DNA of 64,000 nucleotides from assembly GCF_003342675.1 (NCBI RefSeq), contig NZ_CP031148.1:1116001-1180000 (forward strand). Direction: 5' to 3'. The stretch is from Haloplanus rubicundus. GTDB lineage: Archaea; Halobacteriota; Halobacteria; Halobacteriales; Haloferacaceae. Made by a program: the position numbers and the translations under genes. A model generated the notes under the pieces. The model made no database searches. It saw only the letters and a program-made list of their open reading frames with translations, and had not been told where the DNA came from. Shown piece by piece: positions 42,366-51,228 of the stretch (its first letter is position 1; the number at the start of each line of letters is the position of its first letter).

Positions 42366-43694
42366 ATGACTGTCACCATCGTCGGGTCCCAGCTCGGCGA
42401 CGAGGGCAAGGGCGCCCTCGTCGACCTGTGGGGTGGGAACGCCGACATCGTGGTCCGATACCAGGGCGGGGACAACGCCGGCCACACCGTCGTCGAAGGC
42501 GGCGAGGAGTACAAACTCTCCCTGGTGCCGAGCGGCGCCATCCGGGACAAGGTTGGTGTCCTCGGCAACGGCTGTGTGGTCAACCCGCGGACGCTGTTCG
42601 ACGAACTCGACGCGCTCCGCGAGCGGGGGCTCGACCCCGACGTGCGCGTCGCACGCCGTGCGCACGTCATCATGCCGTACCACCGCGTCCTCGACGGCAT
42701 CGAGGAGGAAGCAAAGAGCGACGACGACCTCGAGGCCGGCACCACCGGCCGCGGCATCGGCCCGACCTACGAGGACAAGGTGGGCCGGCGCGGCATCCGC
42801 GTCGGCGACCTGCTCGACCCCGACGTGCTCCGGGACCGACTGGAGTACGTCGTCCCGCAGAAGCGCTCGGTGGTCGAGGACGTCTTCGGGATGGAGACCG
42901 GCGAGGAGTTCGACGTGGACGCGCTCCACGAGGAGTTCGCGGCCGTCGGCCGTCGCCTCGCCGCGGAGGACATGACCGTCAACGCGGGCGACTTCCTCGG
43001 CAACGAACTCGACGACGGCTCGAACCTGCTGTTCGAGGGCGCGCAGGGCACCTCCATCGACATCGACCACGGCATCTACCCCTACGTCACCTCCTCGAAC
43101 CCCACCGCCGGCGGCGCCTCGACGGGGACGGGCGTCGGCCCGACGGTGATCGGACAGGGCGAAGTCGTCGGCATCGTGAAGGCCTACCTCTCCCGGGTCG
43201 GCACCGGTCCGCTCCCGACCGAACTCGACGGCGAGGACGAGGACCTCGCGGACTACATCCGCGAGAAAGGCGGCGAGTTCGGCACCGTCACCGGTCGACC
43301 GCGTCGCATCGGCTGGCTGGACGTGCCGATGCTCCGCCACGCCGCACGCGCCAGCGGGTTCACCGGCATCGCGGTCAATCACCTCGACGTGTTGGCTGGC
43401 TTGGACGAGGTGCAGGTCGGCGACGCCTACGAACTCGACGGCGAGCGACTGGAGACGATGCCCGCGACGACCGAGCGCTGGGCGGACTGCGAGCCGATCC
43501 TGAAGGAGTTCGAGCCGTGGCCCGAAGTCGACTGGGCCGCCGTCGCCGCCGACGGCTACGACGCCCTGCCCGCCGGCGCGCGGACGTATCTCGACTACCT
43601 GAGCGGGGAAGTCGGCGCGCCAGTCTACGCCGTCGGCGTCGGCCCGGACCGCGCCGAGACCATCGAACTCGTCGATCCGTTCGATCGGGACTGA
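42366..43694 (+). CDS. purA: Adenylosuccinate synthetase
   Basis: 442 residues. It joins IMP and aspartate with GTP on the way to AMP. Characteristic motifs are TVTIVGSQLGDEGKGALVDL, YQGGDNAGHTVV, GAIRDKVGVLGNGCVVNP, TTGRGIGPTYEDKVGRRGIR and EGAQGTSIDIDHGIYPYVTS. It is full length, cytoplasmic and transcribed alone. The start follows from the position of the TATA-like box and the family N-terminus. Confidence 0.97.
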   Translation: MTVTIVGSQLGDEGKGALVDLWGGNADIVVRYQGGDNAGHTVVEGGEEYKLSLVPSGAIRDKVGVLGNGCVVNPRTLFDELDALRERGLDPDVRVARRAHVIMPYHRVLDGIEEEAKSDDDLEAGTTGRGIGPTYEDKVGRRGIRVGDLLDPDVLRDRLEYVVPQKRSVVEDVFGMETGEEFDVDALHEEFAAVGRRLAAEDMTVNAGDFLGNELDDGSNLLFEGAQGTSIDIDHGIYPYVTSSNPTAGGASTGTGVGPTVIGQGEVVGIVKAYLSRVGTGPLPTELDGEDEDLADYIREKGGEFGTVTGRPRRIGWLDVPMLRHAARASGFTGIAVNHLDVLAGLDEVQVGDAYELDGERLETMPATTERWADCEPILKEFEPWPEVDWAAVAADGYDALPAGARTYLDYLSGEVGAPVYAVGVGPDRAETIELVDPFDRD

Positions 43695-43742
43695 TCCGTC
43701 ACCGGGGCAACCGTTTTAGCCTCCGCTCGTCCACGTACACGC

Positions 43743-43883
43743 ATGGTGACCACGACCGAACGGGACGGCATGACGTGGTACGAGTGTGAGGTCTGTGGGA
43801 TGTTGTTCGACGCGCGGGAGGACGCGAAACAGCACGAGGAGACGTGCGACGACGACACCGCCGACCCCTCCTACCTGCAGTAG
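43743..43883 (+). CDS. 46-residue C2H2-type zinc finger protein
   Basis: The short frame encodes TWYECEVCGMLFDAREDAK followed by QHEETC, giving CxxC and HxxxxC ligands of one zinc finger, with acidic ends. It starts at ATG 43743, 49 bases after purA, and its TAG abuts the stop of the convergent 43884 gene. Small one-finger proteins like this are common in haloarchaea; some act in stress adaptation. The complete finger and the start 20-30 bases after a TTTTAG box support a real gene. Confidence 0.8.
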   Translation: MVTTTERDGMTWYECEVCGMLFDAREDAKQHEETCDDDTADPSYLQ

Positions 43884-44312
43884 CTATTCGTCGACCAGTT
43901 CGTACGACTCCTCGCCCCAGTCGTCCTCGACGAACACGAACACCCGCCCGCGGGCCACGTCGAGGTCGGCCTGTATCCGACACCGCATCCCGTCCGGCGT
44001 GGCGACGGTAACGCCCGGGAAGATTTCCTCCGCCTCGCCGCCGTCGAGGACGATCCGACCCACGCCGGTCGACTCCAGGATGTCGTCGTGGGTCTTGCGG
44101 TCGTTGACGTACAGCATCACGCCCTCGGTCCCCTCGGGATCGGTCACGAGGACGTGAACCTCCTTGCCCGGTGCGGCCGTGAGCGTCCCCTCGGCCTTCT
44201 GCGGGACGCCCCGGTACAGCGTCGTCCGCCCGTCCAGATACTCGACCTGCACGCCCTCCTCGAGCAGCTCGACCGGGAGCGTACTGGGTGCCACGTCGCT
44301 TCGGATGCTCAT
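43884..44312 (-). CDS. Haloarchaeal beta-rich protein of unknown function
   Basis: 142 residues starting MSIRSDVAPSTLPVELLEEG. Strand-rich throughout (VQVEYLDGRTTLYRG, GTLTAAPGKEVHVLV, GVMLYVNDRKTHDDILESTG, RGRVFVFVEDDWGEESYELV). I recall the family as DUF5796; no function is known. The ATG at 44312 follows a basic, non-conserved stretch, so longer starts are rejected. Convergent with and directly abutting the small zinc-finger gene. Confidence 0.75.
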   Translation of the reverse strand: MSIRSDVAPSTLPVELLEEGVQVEYLDGRTTLYRGVPQKAEGTLTAAPGKEVHVLVTDPEGTEGVMLYVNDRKTHDDILESTGVGRIVLDGGEAEEIFPGVTVATPDGMRCRIQADLDVARGRVFVFVEDDWGEESYELVDE

Positions 44313-44448
44313 ACGGCCGGTTTCGTGCGCCGAGGCAAAAACGTCGCGTCTACGGAGCCGCTGCCTCCCGGTGGGACGCCGGATCGCCACGGCGATCCAC
44401 CGGTCACGACGCTCGACCCACCGTCTCACCCGACCGAGAAGGATACGG

Positions 44449-44456
44449 TTATAATA
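44449..44456 (+). promoter_or_regulatory. TATA box of the 44478 small gene
   Basis: TTATAATA lies about 25 bases before the GTG at 44478 and is the strongest TATA match in this gap. Confidence 0.55.
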
Positions 44457-44477
44457 ACGCCGTCCGTCCTTCCGTTC

Positions 44478-44600
44478 GTGTCCGTCTCACGTCCCGCCTG
44501 GCGCACCGCCGCCGCCACCGGTATCGCCTACCTCGTCGCCCTCGCGGCGCTGTTCGTCCTGCTCTTTGTCGGCCCGTACGTCGTCTTCGGTGCCGTGTAA
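44478..44600 (+). CDS. 40-residue single-span membrane protein
   Basis: Starts at GTG (MSVSRPAWRTAAATG) and consists mostly of one membrane span (IAYLVALAALFVLLFVGPYV) with a basic N-terminus, so the N-terminus should lie inside. A strong TATA box 25 bases upstream favours a real leaderless gene. It is convergent with the PAN gene, 13 bases from its end. Function unknown. Confidence 0.6.
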   Translation: MSVSRPAWRTAAATGIAYLVALAALFVLLFVGPYVVFGAV

Positions 44601-44613
44601 AAAACCGCGTCGA

Positions 44614-45828
44614 CTACGCGAACGCCCGCGAGACGCTATCGTCGGCCGTCTCGGCGCTGATCTTCTCCCACGCCGCCACGAAGTCGTCCATGTAGATCTC
44701 GGTGCGGTCGTCGCGGATGGCGAACATGCCGGCCTCGGTGCAGACGGCCTTGATGTCGGCGCCGGAGGCGTCGTCGGCCATCTCGGCCAGTTCCACGAAG
44801 TTCACGTCGTCGGCGACGTTCATGTTGCGGGTGTGGATCTGGAAGATGATCTCGCGGCCCGCCTCGTCGGGCTTGGGCACCTCGATGAGGCGGTCGAACC
44901 GGCCGGGGCGAAGGATGGCCGGATCGAGCATGTCGAAGCGGTTGGTCGCCGCGATGATGCGGATTTCGCCGCGCTCCTCGAAGCCGTCCATCTCCGAGAG
45001 GAGTTGCATCATCGTCCGCTGGACCTCGGCGTCGCCGGACGTCTTCGAGTCCGTCCGCTTCGACGCGATGGCGTCGATCTCGTCGATGAAGAGGACGGCG
45101 GGTTCGTTCTCGCGGGCCACCTCGAAGAGGTCGCGGACGAGTTTCGCGCCCTCCCCGATGAACTTGTGGACGAGTTCGGAGCCGGCCATCTTGATGAAGG
45201 TGGCGTCGGTCTGGTTGGCGACCGCTTTGGCGAGCATCGTCTTCCCCGTCCCCGGCGGACCGTGGAGGAGGACGCCCGACGGCGGATCGATGCCGACCTG
45301 CTGGAACATTTCGGGGCGGTCGAGCGGCATCTCGACCGTCTCGCGAACCTCCTGCATCTGCGATTCGAGGCCGCCGATGTCCGCGTAGGTCACGTCGGGG
45401 CTGTGGTCCACCTGCATCACGCGGGCGCGAACGTCCGTCTCCTTGTCGAGCCGTTTGACGATGGAGAGGGAGTTGTTCACCGCGACGCGCGCGTCGGGTT
45501 CGAGCTCCGACTTCATCTCCTCGGTGACCTCGGTGAGGGCCTCCTGATTGTTGCCGTGCTGTTTGATGATGACGCCCTCGTCGTTCACCTCCTGTACCGT
45601 CGCGACGAACAGCGGCGACTGCTTGAGCTTCTTGTTCTCGTGGGTCAGCCGTTCGAGCTTCTGCTGGTACTTGTTGTTCTCGGCGTTGGCGTCCAGCAGC
45701 TTGTCGCGCATCTCCTCGTTCTGTCCCTCCAGCACGTCGAGGCGCTCACGGAGGGCTTCGATTTTCTCCTGCTGCGACGTCGCCTCGTCGTCGTACGGGA
45801 GGTCGACATCGTCCACAGTATCGGTCAT
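44614..45828 (-). CDS. pan: Proteasome-activating nucleotidase (PAN) AAA+ ATPase
   Basis: 404 residues. N-terminal coiled coil (about 18-68), OB domain (71-130), then the AAA+ module with Walker A GPPGTGKT near 190, Walker B VLFIDEIDAI near 250 and the SRH segment ATNRFDMLDPAILRPGRFDR. It unfolds substrates and opens the 20S proteasome gate as a hexamer. The usual HbYX tail that docks into the 20S core ends hydrophobic-Tyr-X; here the last residues are SRAFA, with Phe in the Tyr position. A TATA-like CTTATGAA lies about 27 bases upstream on the minus strand. Confidence 0.95.
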   Translation of the reverse strand: MTDTVDDVDLPYDDEATSQQEKIEALRERLDVLEGQNEEMRDKLLDANAENNKYQQKLERLTHENKKLKQSPLFVATVQEVNDEGVIIKQHGNNQEALTEVTEEMKSELEPDARVAVNNSLSIVKRLDKETDVRARVMQVDHSPDVTYADIGGLESQMQEVRETVEMPLDRPEMFQQVGIDPPSGVLLHGPPGTGKTMLAKAVANQTDATFIKMAGSELVHKFIGEGAKLVRDLFEVARENEPAVLFIDEIDAIASKRTDSKTSGDAEVQRTMMQLLSEMDGFEERGEIRIIAATNRFDMLDPAILRPGRFDRLIEVPKPDEAGREIIFQIHTRNMNVADDVNFVELAEMADDASGADIKAVCTEAGMFAIRDDRTEIYMDDFVAAWEKISAETADDSVSRAFA

Positions 45829-45930
45829 TAGCCGTTTTAAGTCGCTGATTCATAAGAGACTTCGGGTGGGTGCGGAGTTCGCCGTGACTCCTCGTCCCAA
45901 GATATAACCAATGAGCATCAAACTCGATAA

Positions 45931-45942
45931 CAAATATTATTA
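45931..45942 (+). promoter_or_regulatory. TATA box region of the 45969 regulator
   Basis: An AT-rich stretch (CAAATATTATTA) sits 27-38 bases before the ATG at 45969. Confidence 0.55.
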
Positions 45943-45968
45943 TCCTGTATGTGCGAGGTTGGTGTAAG

Positions 45969-46229
45969 ATGAGTACGACCGAGGCAGTCACCCGCGACGA
46001 GGGCGCGGATCGGTGGGCCGACGTGCGCGACCTGCCGCCGAGTGCGAAACTCGTCGCGAAGGTCCTCGACTACAACGAGACGCTGAGTCAGAGCCAGTTG
46101 GCCGAGGAGACGCTGTTGCCGCCGCGGACGGTCCGGTACGCGCTGACACGGCTCGAAGACGCCGACGCCGTCGAGTCACGGTTCTCCTTCTCCGACGCGC
46201 GCAAGCGCCTCTACTCCCTCAAGATTTAA
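45969..46229 (+). CDS. MarR/ArsR-type winged-helix protein
   Basis: 86 residues. Residues 25-86 form a winged helix: PSAKLVAKVLDYNETLSQSQ, LAEETLLPPRTVRYALTRLE (recognition helix) and the wing DADAVESRFSFSDARKRLYS. There is no ligand domain, so it is a minimal DNA-binding protein with unknown target. It is divergent from PAN and ends (TAA 46227-46229) just before an open frame that has no start of its own, which may once have formed, or may still form, one product with it. Confidence 0.88.
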   Translation: MSTTEAVTRDEGADRWADVRDLPPSAKLVAKVLDYNETLSQSQLAEETLLPPRTVRYALTRLEDADAVESRFSFSDARKRLYSLKI

Positions 46230-46230
46230 C

Positions 46231-46536
46231 ACCGAACGGGCGGCCATCCGTTCCCGTGACCTCCGCGACGCCGACGCCGACGTTCGCGCGGCCCTGCACG
46301 CCCTCGCGACCGACGACGGTGTATCGACCGTAGACACCGACGCCATCGACGAGGCCGCCGCCGCCCTCGACGACGTTCGCGACGCCGCGGCGTTCGTCGC
46401 GGCCGACGGCCTCCCGCGCCTCCGCCGGGCCATCGACCGCGCGGACCGCGCCGGCGACGACGCGGCCGTCCGCCGGGGGCGTGACGCCCTCGACGCCCTC
46501 GAACGGTGCCGGCGAGCCGCCGCCAACCACTTTTAG
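46231..46536 (+). CDS. Helical acidic ORF without a canonical start codon
   Basis: The frame reads TERAAIRSRDLRDADADVRA and continues with strongly haloarchaeal codon use through VDTDAIDEAAAALDDVRDAA to ALERCRRAAANHF and TAG 46534-46536. The residue pattern is that of a short all-helical protein. In this frame there is no ATG, GTG or TTG between the in-frame TGA at 46144 and the conserved part; the GTG at 46256 is out of frame. Either the start codon is lost, the base sequence has an error, an unusual start is used, or ribosomes shift +1 at the upstream ATT-TAA stop. The left limit given is simply the first codon after that stop. Confidence 0.5.
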   Translation, partial: TERAAIRSRDLRDADADVRAALHALATDDGVSTVDTDAIDEAAAALDDVRDAAAFVAADGLPRLRRAIDRADRAGDDAAVRRGRDALDALERCRRAAANHF

Positions 46537-46610
46537 GGGGGATCGTAACTGTCCGTAGATGCTCGCCGGACCGTCCCGGCGAGCATCTACGATGACTTCC
46601 GAGCCCCCCT
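46535..46610. repeat. Palindromic element F (variant of the intergenic family)
   Basis: It begins at the stop of the 46231 ORF. The inner stem CGTAGATGCTCGCCGG (46554-46569) has a perfect 16-base complement at 46576-46591 with a 6-base loop ACCGTC. Outer flanks AGGGGGG and CCCCCCT are also complementary. It shares GATCGTAACTG and the CCGGCG core with the other copies, but the stem sequence differs. Confidence 0.8.
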
Positions 46611-46663
46611 ATTCACCGCGGTCACGGAACGGTTTTGAGCGACGGGGCGCAACGCCCACCACG

Positions 46664-47989
46664 ATGACACGGGTGATCCACACCGGCGACACCCACGTCG
46701 GCTACCGACAGTACCACTCGCCGGAGCGCCGGCAGGACTTCCTCGACGCGTTCGAGGCGGTGATCGACGACGCGGTCGACGGTGACGTCGACGACGAGGG
46801 ATCGAAGACCCCTCGGGCCGACGGCGCGGCCGTCGACAGCGAGGGATCGAAGACCCCTCGGGCCAACGGCGAAGCCGTTGACGCCGTCGTCCACGCCGGC
46901 GACCTCTTTCACGACCGCCGTCCCGACCTCTCCGACCTGCTCGGCGTCCTCTCCGCCCTTCGGCGTCTCGACGCCGCCGACGTGCCCTTCCTCGCCGTCG
47001 TCGGCAACCACGAGGCGACCCGCGGGAGCCAGTGGCTCGACCTCTTCGAGAACTTGGGGCTGGCGATCCGGCTCGACGCCGAACCGACGGTCGTCGGCGA
47101 CACCGCCTTCTACGGCCTCGATCACGTCCCTCGCTCCCGGCGTGACGACCTCGACTACGACTTCGCGTCTCCGCCCGCCGACGCCGACGCGACGGCACTC
47201 GTCGCCCACGGCCTCTTCACCCCATTCCCGCACGCCGACTGGGACACCGAGGCGTTGCTCGACGCGGCGACGGTCGACTTCGACGCCGTGTTGCTCGGCG
47301 ACAACCACGCCGCCGACACGGCCCAAGTGGCCGACACGTGGGTGACCTACTGCGGCTCGACCGAGCGGGCGAGTACGGACGAACGCGACGCCCGCGGCTA
47401 CAACCTCGTCGAGTTCGGCGCCGACGCGGGCGGATCGGCGACCGTCGACATCCGACGCCGGTCGCTCGACACCCGGCCGTTCGCCTTCGTCGACGTGGAA
47501 CTGGCCGCGGGCGAGGGGGTCGAGCGCGTCCGCGAACGCGTCCGCGAATACGACCTCTCGGACGCCGTCGCGGTCGTCTCGATCACCGGCGACGGCGACC
47601 CCGTCACGCCCGCGGCCGTCGAGGACGCGGCGCTGGAGGAGGGCGCCCTGCTCGCGCGCGTCACCGACCACCGGGCGGTCGGGGGCGAGACGGCCGAGGC
47701 GACGCCGGACGTGGACTTCGCCGACCCCGACGCCGCCGTGCGGGAGCGCGTGCGCGAGATGGAGCTCTCGGATCTCGGCCGCCGACTCGACGAGACCATC
47801 CGGGACGACGCGGTGGCCGACTCGAACGTCCGCGACCGGGTCGCGTCGGCGGTCGGGGAGGCCGTGGCGGCGGGCGCGCTCGACGGATCGCCGGCGGACG
47901 GCGAGGCGGCGGATTCGGACGCTGCGGCCGGGGAGGATGACGGCATCGACGACCGACGCGATCAGGTCTCCATGGAGGACTTCCTGTGA
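46664..47989 (+). CDS. mre11: DNA double-strand break repair nuclease Mre11
   Basis: 441 residues. Metallophosphoesterase motifs are in order: [11 protein letters not shown] near the N-terminus, [21 protein letters not shown] and, later, [11 protein letters not shown] and LLGDNH. With Rad50 it processes DNA ends. Between motifs I and II there is a 15-residue repeat present twice (EGSKTPRA plus spacer), absent from the basic family fold. The C-terminus is acidic and ends VSMEDFL. The ATG at 46664 directly precedes motif I. The stop overlaps the rad50 GTG. Confidence 0.95.
   Translation: MTRVIHTGDTHVGYRQYHSPERRQDFLDAFEAVIDDAVDGDVDDEGSKTPRADGAAVDSEGSKTPRANGEAVDAVVHAGDLFHDRRPDLSDLLGVLSALRRLDAADVPFLAVVGNHEATRGSQWLDLFENLGLAIRLDAEPTVVGDTAFYGLDHVPRSRRDDLDYDFASPPADADATALVAHGLFTPFPHADWDTEALLDAATVDFDAVLLGDNHAADTAQVADTWVTYCGSTERASTDERDARGYNLVEFGADAGGSATVDIRRRSLDTRPFAFVDVELAAGEGVERVRERVREYDLSDAVAVVSITGDGDPVTPAAVEDAALEEGALLARVTDHRAVGGETAEATPDVDFADPDAAVRERVREMELSDLGRRLDETIRDDAVADSNVRDRVASAVGEAVAAGALDGSPADGEAADSDAAAGEDDGIDDRRDQVSMEDFL
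46793..46885 (+). repeat. In-frame 45-base duplicated insertion in mre11
   Basis: Two near-identical 45-base units begin with GAGGGATCGAAGACCCCTCG at 46796 and 46841. Each unit contains the hairpin CGAGGG...CCCTCG (9-base loop) and encodes EGSKTPRA followed by a short Asp/Ala spacer. The reading frame is kept. The insertion lies between phosphoesterase motifs I and II, presumably in a surface loop. Confidence 0.88.
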
Positions 47990-50670
47990 AGTTCGACCGG
48001 ATTCGCCTGCGGAACTTCCGCCCGTACGCGGACGCCGACCTCGACTTGCGCGACGGCGTGACGGTCATCCACGGCCTCAACGGGAGCGGCAAGTCGTCGC
48101 TCTTGGAGGCGTGTTTCTTCGCGCTCTACGGGTCGAAAGCGCTGGAGGGGACCCTCGACGACGTGGTCTCCAACGGCGCCGAGGAGGCCGAAATCGACCT
48201 GTGGTTCACCCACGCCGACGCGGCCTACCACGTCCACCGTCGCCTCCGGGCGTCGGGCGAGCGGACGACCACCGCGGACTGCGTGCTGGAGGGACCGGAC
48301 GCGACGGTCGAGGGCGCCCGCGACGTGCGGGCGTTCGTCGTCGACTTGCTGCGGATGGACGCCGAGGCGTTCGTCAACTGCGCGTACGTGCGGCAGGGCG
48401 AGGTGAACCAGTTGATCAACGCCTCGCCGGCCCAACGGCAGGACGTGATCGACGACCTCCTGCAGCTCGGGCGACTGGAGGCGTACCGCGACCGGGCCGG
48501 CGACGCTCGACTCGGCATCGAGGACGTGCGCTCCGGGAAGCGGGGCGAACTCCGGAAGGTGGAGTCACAGATCGAGGAGAAGGAGGCCGAGAACCTCTAC
48601 GCCGCGCTCGACGACCTGGAGTCGACGCTGTCCGAGGTGGATTCGCAGATCGACCACTACGAGACACAGCGCGAGAAGGCCCAAGAGACGAAAAGTGAGG
48701 CCGAAGCGGTGCTGGAGGAGTACGAATCGAAGCGGGCCGAACTCGACTCGGTCGAGGGCGACATCGACGACCTGGAGGCGGCGATCCACGAGGCGGAGTC
48801 GGAGCGCGAGACGCTGCGTGAGCGGGTAACCGAGGCGCGCGAGCGGATCGACGAACTGGATGAGAAGGTCGACGACCGCCTCGACGCGGCGGGGCTGGAC
48901 GCGGCCACGGAGGCGGCCGTCGACCGGCGGCGTGACGAACTCGGCGAGCGCGAGGCCGAGATACGGGAGACCCGAACCGAGGCGAACGCGTCGGCGACGG
49001 GGCTCCGGAATCAGGCGACGAACCTCGCGGAGAAGGCCGACGACCTCGCGGATCGGGCGGCCGACGTCGAAGAACGCGCGGCGGAGTTGCGCGCCGAGGC
49101 GGACGACGCCGAGGCGACGGCCGAGGAGCGCGAGGCGCGCGTCGCCGACCTGGAGAACGAGGCGGCCGAACTGGCCGCCCGGTTCGAGGACGCGCCGGTC
49201 GACCGCGGCGAGGCCGCGACCCGGCGGGACGACCTCCGCGAGCGCCGCGGTGAGGTCCGTGAACGCGTGGCCGAACTCGAAGCCAAACTGGAGTCGGCGA
49301 CGGAGCGCGTCGCGGAGGCCGAGGCGTTGCTGGCGGCGGGGAAATGCCCCGAGTGCGGGCAGCCGGTCGCGGACTCGCCCCACGCCGACCCCGAGGACGA
49401 CCGCGAGCGGGTCGCGGAACTGGAGTCCGAACTGGCCGACGCACGCGAGCAGGTGACGACGCTCGACGACCGGATCGACGCGCTCGACGAGTTGGTCGCG
49501 GCCGAGGAGCGACTGGCCGAAATCGAGACGGAGCACGACCGGCTCGAGGACCGCGTGACGGAGGCCCATGAGACGGCCGCAGAAAAACGCGAGGCGGCCG
49601 AGAAGCGTGAGGCGGAGGCGACGGACCTGCGCGAGCGTGCCGCCGAGACCCGGGAGGTCGCGACCCAGAAGCGCGACGAGGCCGACGAGGCCGCGGCGCG
49701 GGTCGACGAGTTGACCGCCGAGCTGGAGTCGATAGCCGAGGCTCGCGAGCGCGTCGACGCCATTTCGGAGCGCTTGGAGCGAATCGCCGACCTCGAAGAC
49801 GAAATCGAGCGTCGTCGCGAACGGGCGGCGGGCATCGAAGAGACCAACGACGAACGCCGGGAACGGCTCGCGGAGAAACGCGACCGCCGCGACGAACTCC
49901 GCGACGCCGTCGACGAGGACGCCATCGAATCGGCCCGCGAGCAGCGGGCGAACGCCGAGGAGTATCTGGAGAACGTCGCGGACGAACTGGACGCGCTCGG
50001 GGAGCGACGCGATTCGATCCAGACGAAAATCGGCGGCGTCAGAGGTGAAATCGAGGCGCTGGAGTCGCTTCGGGACGAACGCGACGAACTGGCCGAGTGC
50101 GTCGCCGCCCTCGATGCCCTCCACGAGGAGGCCGAGCGCCTCGAAGCCACGTACGGCGATCTGCGCGCGGAGCTTCGCCAGCGCAACGTCGAGACGCTCG
50201 AACGCCTCCTCAACGAGACGTTCGACCTCGTCTACGGCAACGACGCCTACGCCCACCTCCGCCTGAACGGCGAGTACGAACTCTCGGTCGTCCAGAAGGA
50301 CGGCAGCGAACTCGATCCGACCCAGCTGTCGGGCGGTGAACGCGCCCTGTTCAACCTCAGCCTGCGGTGTGCGATCTACCGGCTCCTCGCGGAGGGGATC
50401 GACGGCGCGGCGCCGATGCCGCCGCTCATCCTCGACGAGCCGACCGTCTTTCTCGACTCGGGGCACGTCTCGCGGCTGGTCGATCTGGTCGCGGAGATGC
50501 GCGACATGGGCGTAGCGCAGATCGTCATCGTGAGCCACGACGAGGAACTCGTCGGCGCGGCCGACGACCTCGTGCGCGTCGAGAAGGATCCGCGGACGAA
50601 CCGCTCGACGGTGACGCGGGCGGAGTCGGCGGTCGACGAGCTAGCGGCCGGCATCACCGACGACGACTGA
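47986..50670 (+). CDS. rad50: DNA double-strand break repair ATPase Rad50
   Basis: 894 residues. N-terminal ATPase half with Walker [11 protein letters not shown] near residue 31, a Q-loop, two long coiled-coil arms (about 150-440 and 460-740), the zinc hook CPECGQPV near 455 between them, and the C-terminal half with signature [13 protein letters not shown] and Walker [16 protein letters not shown]. It tethers DNA ends and controls Mre11. Translation is coupled to mre11 by GTGA. Palindromic element E follows its stop. Confidence 0.96.
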   Translation: MKFDRIRLRNFRPYADADLDLRDGVTVIHGLNGSGKSSLLEACFFALYGSKALEGTLDDVVSNGAEEAEIDLWFTHADAAYHVHRRLRASGERTTTADCVLEGPDATVEGARDVRAFVVDLLRMDAEAFVNCAYVRQGEVNQLINASPAQRQDVIDDLLQLGRLEAYRDRAGDARLGIEDVRSGKRGELRKVESQIEEKEAENLYAALDDLESTLSEVDSQIDHYETQREKAQETKSEAEAVLEEYESKRAELDSVEGDIDDLEAAIHEAESERETLRERVTEARERIDELDEKVDDRLDAAGLDAATEAAVDRRRDELGEREAEIRETRTEANASATGLRNQATNLAEKADDLADRAADVEERAAELRAEADDAEATAEEREARVADLENEAAELAARFEDAPVDRGEAATRRDDLRERRGEVRERVAELEAKLESATERVAEAEALLAAGKCPECGQPVADSPHADPEDDRERVAELESELADAREQVTTLDDRIDALDELVAAEERLAEIETEHDRLEDRVTEAHETAAEKREAAEKREAEATDLRERAAETREVATQKRDEADEAAARVDELTAELESIAEARERVDAISERLERIADLEDEIERRRERAAGIEETNDERRERLAEKRDRRDELRDAVDEDAIESAREQRANAEEYLENVADELDALGERRDSIQTKIGGVRGEIEALESLRDERDELAECVAALDALHEEAERLEATYGDLRAELRQRNVETLERLLNETFDLVYGNDAYAHLRLNGEYELSVVQKDGSELDPTQLSGGERALFNLSLRCAIYRLLAEGIDGAAPMPPLILDEPTVFLDSGHVSRLVDLVAEMRDMGVAQIVIVSHDEELVGAADDLVRVEKDPRTNRSTVTRAESAVDELAAGITDDD

Positions 50671-50752
50671 GACTGATTACTGTAACCGTCTGCCGGTGGT
50701 CCGCCAAGACGGTCCGGCGACCCACCGGTACTGGCTTACGATAAACCGTACG
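50671..50752. repeat. Palindromic intergenic element, copy E
   Basis: It starts one base after the rad50 TGA. Left arm GACTGATTACTGTAA, right arm TTACGATAAACCGTAC. The inner stem CCGGTGGTCCGCC (50693-50705) faces GGCGACCCACCGG (50715-50727), matching at 11 of 13. The loop has AAGACGGTCC, the same core as copies C and D. Confidence 0.8.
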
Positions 50753-50771
50753 AGACGGCTCGTCGTACCCG

Positions 50772-51203
50772 TCACTCCTCGGTCGCCCGGAGCCGCGCCA
50801 CGGCGTCCCGGGTCGTCTCGGTCGCCTCGTAGCCGCGTTCCCCGACGACGGTCGTTTCGGCGACGAGTCCGGCCGCCCGGAACTCCGCGAGCAGGCCGTG
50901 GAGGTCGCTCTCACAGAGGTCGTACGCGTCGAGGAGGGTCCGCACGCCGACCGGTCCCCGATCCACGAGTTCGACGAGGAGGCCGAGCGCCCGGTCGTTC
51001 GGCGTCGCGGTGAGGACGCGCCGGACCGACGCGGGGACGGCGCCCGCGGCGGTCGACAGGGGCGAGGCGTCGTCCTCGACCGTGAGGTCGGCGTTCGACA
51101 CGTACTCCTCGGCGCCGGTGTCGGGGTCACGGACGAGACTCGACTCGGACGAGCGCTTCACGAGCAGGTAGCGCCGGCCCTCGTCGTCCCGAACGGTTCG
51201 CAT
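50772..51203 (-). CDS. Helix-turn-helix domain protein, unknown target
   Basis: 143 residues. The N-terminal third is strand-rich (VRDDEGRRYLLVKRSSESSL, DPDTGAEEYVSNADLTVED). The C-terminal half is a winged-helix-like domain (ALGLLVELVDRGPVGVRTLL, DAYDLCESDLHGLLAEFRAA, GLVAETTVVGERGYEATE). I recall this as the DUF5797 family of haloarchaea. The ATG at 51203 is the first in front of the conserved part. It is convergent with rad50 across element E. Confidence 0.75.
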   Translation of the reverse strand: MRTVRDDEGRRYLLVKRSSESSLVRDPDTGAEEYVSNADLTVEDDASPLSTAAGAVPASVRRVLTATPNDRALGLLVELVDRGPVGVRTLLDAYDLCESDLHGLLAEFRAAGLVAETTVVGERGYEATETTRDAVARLRATEE

Positions 51204-51228
51204 GGTCGAGTGGTGACGAGCCGCGGAG

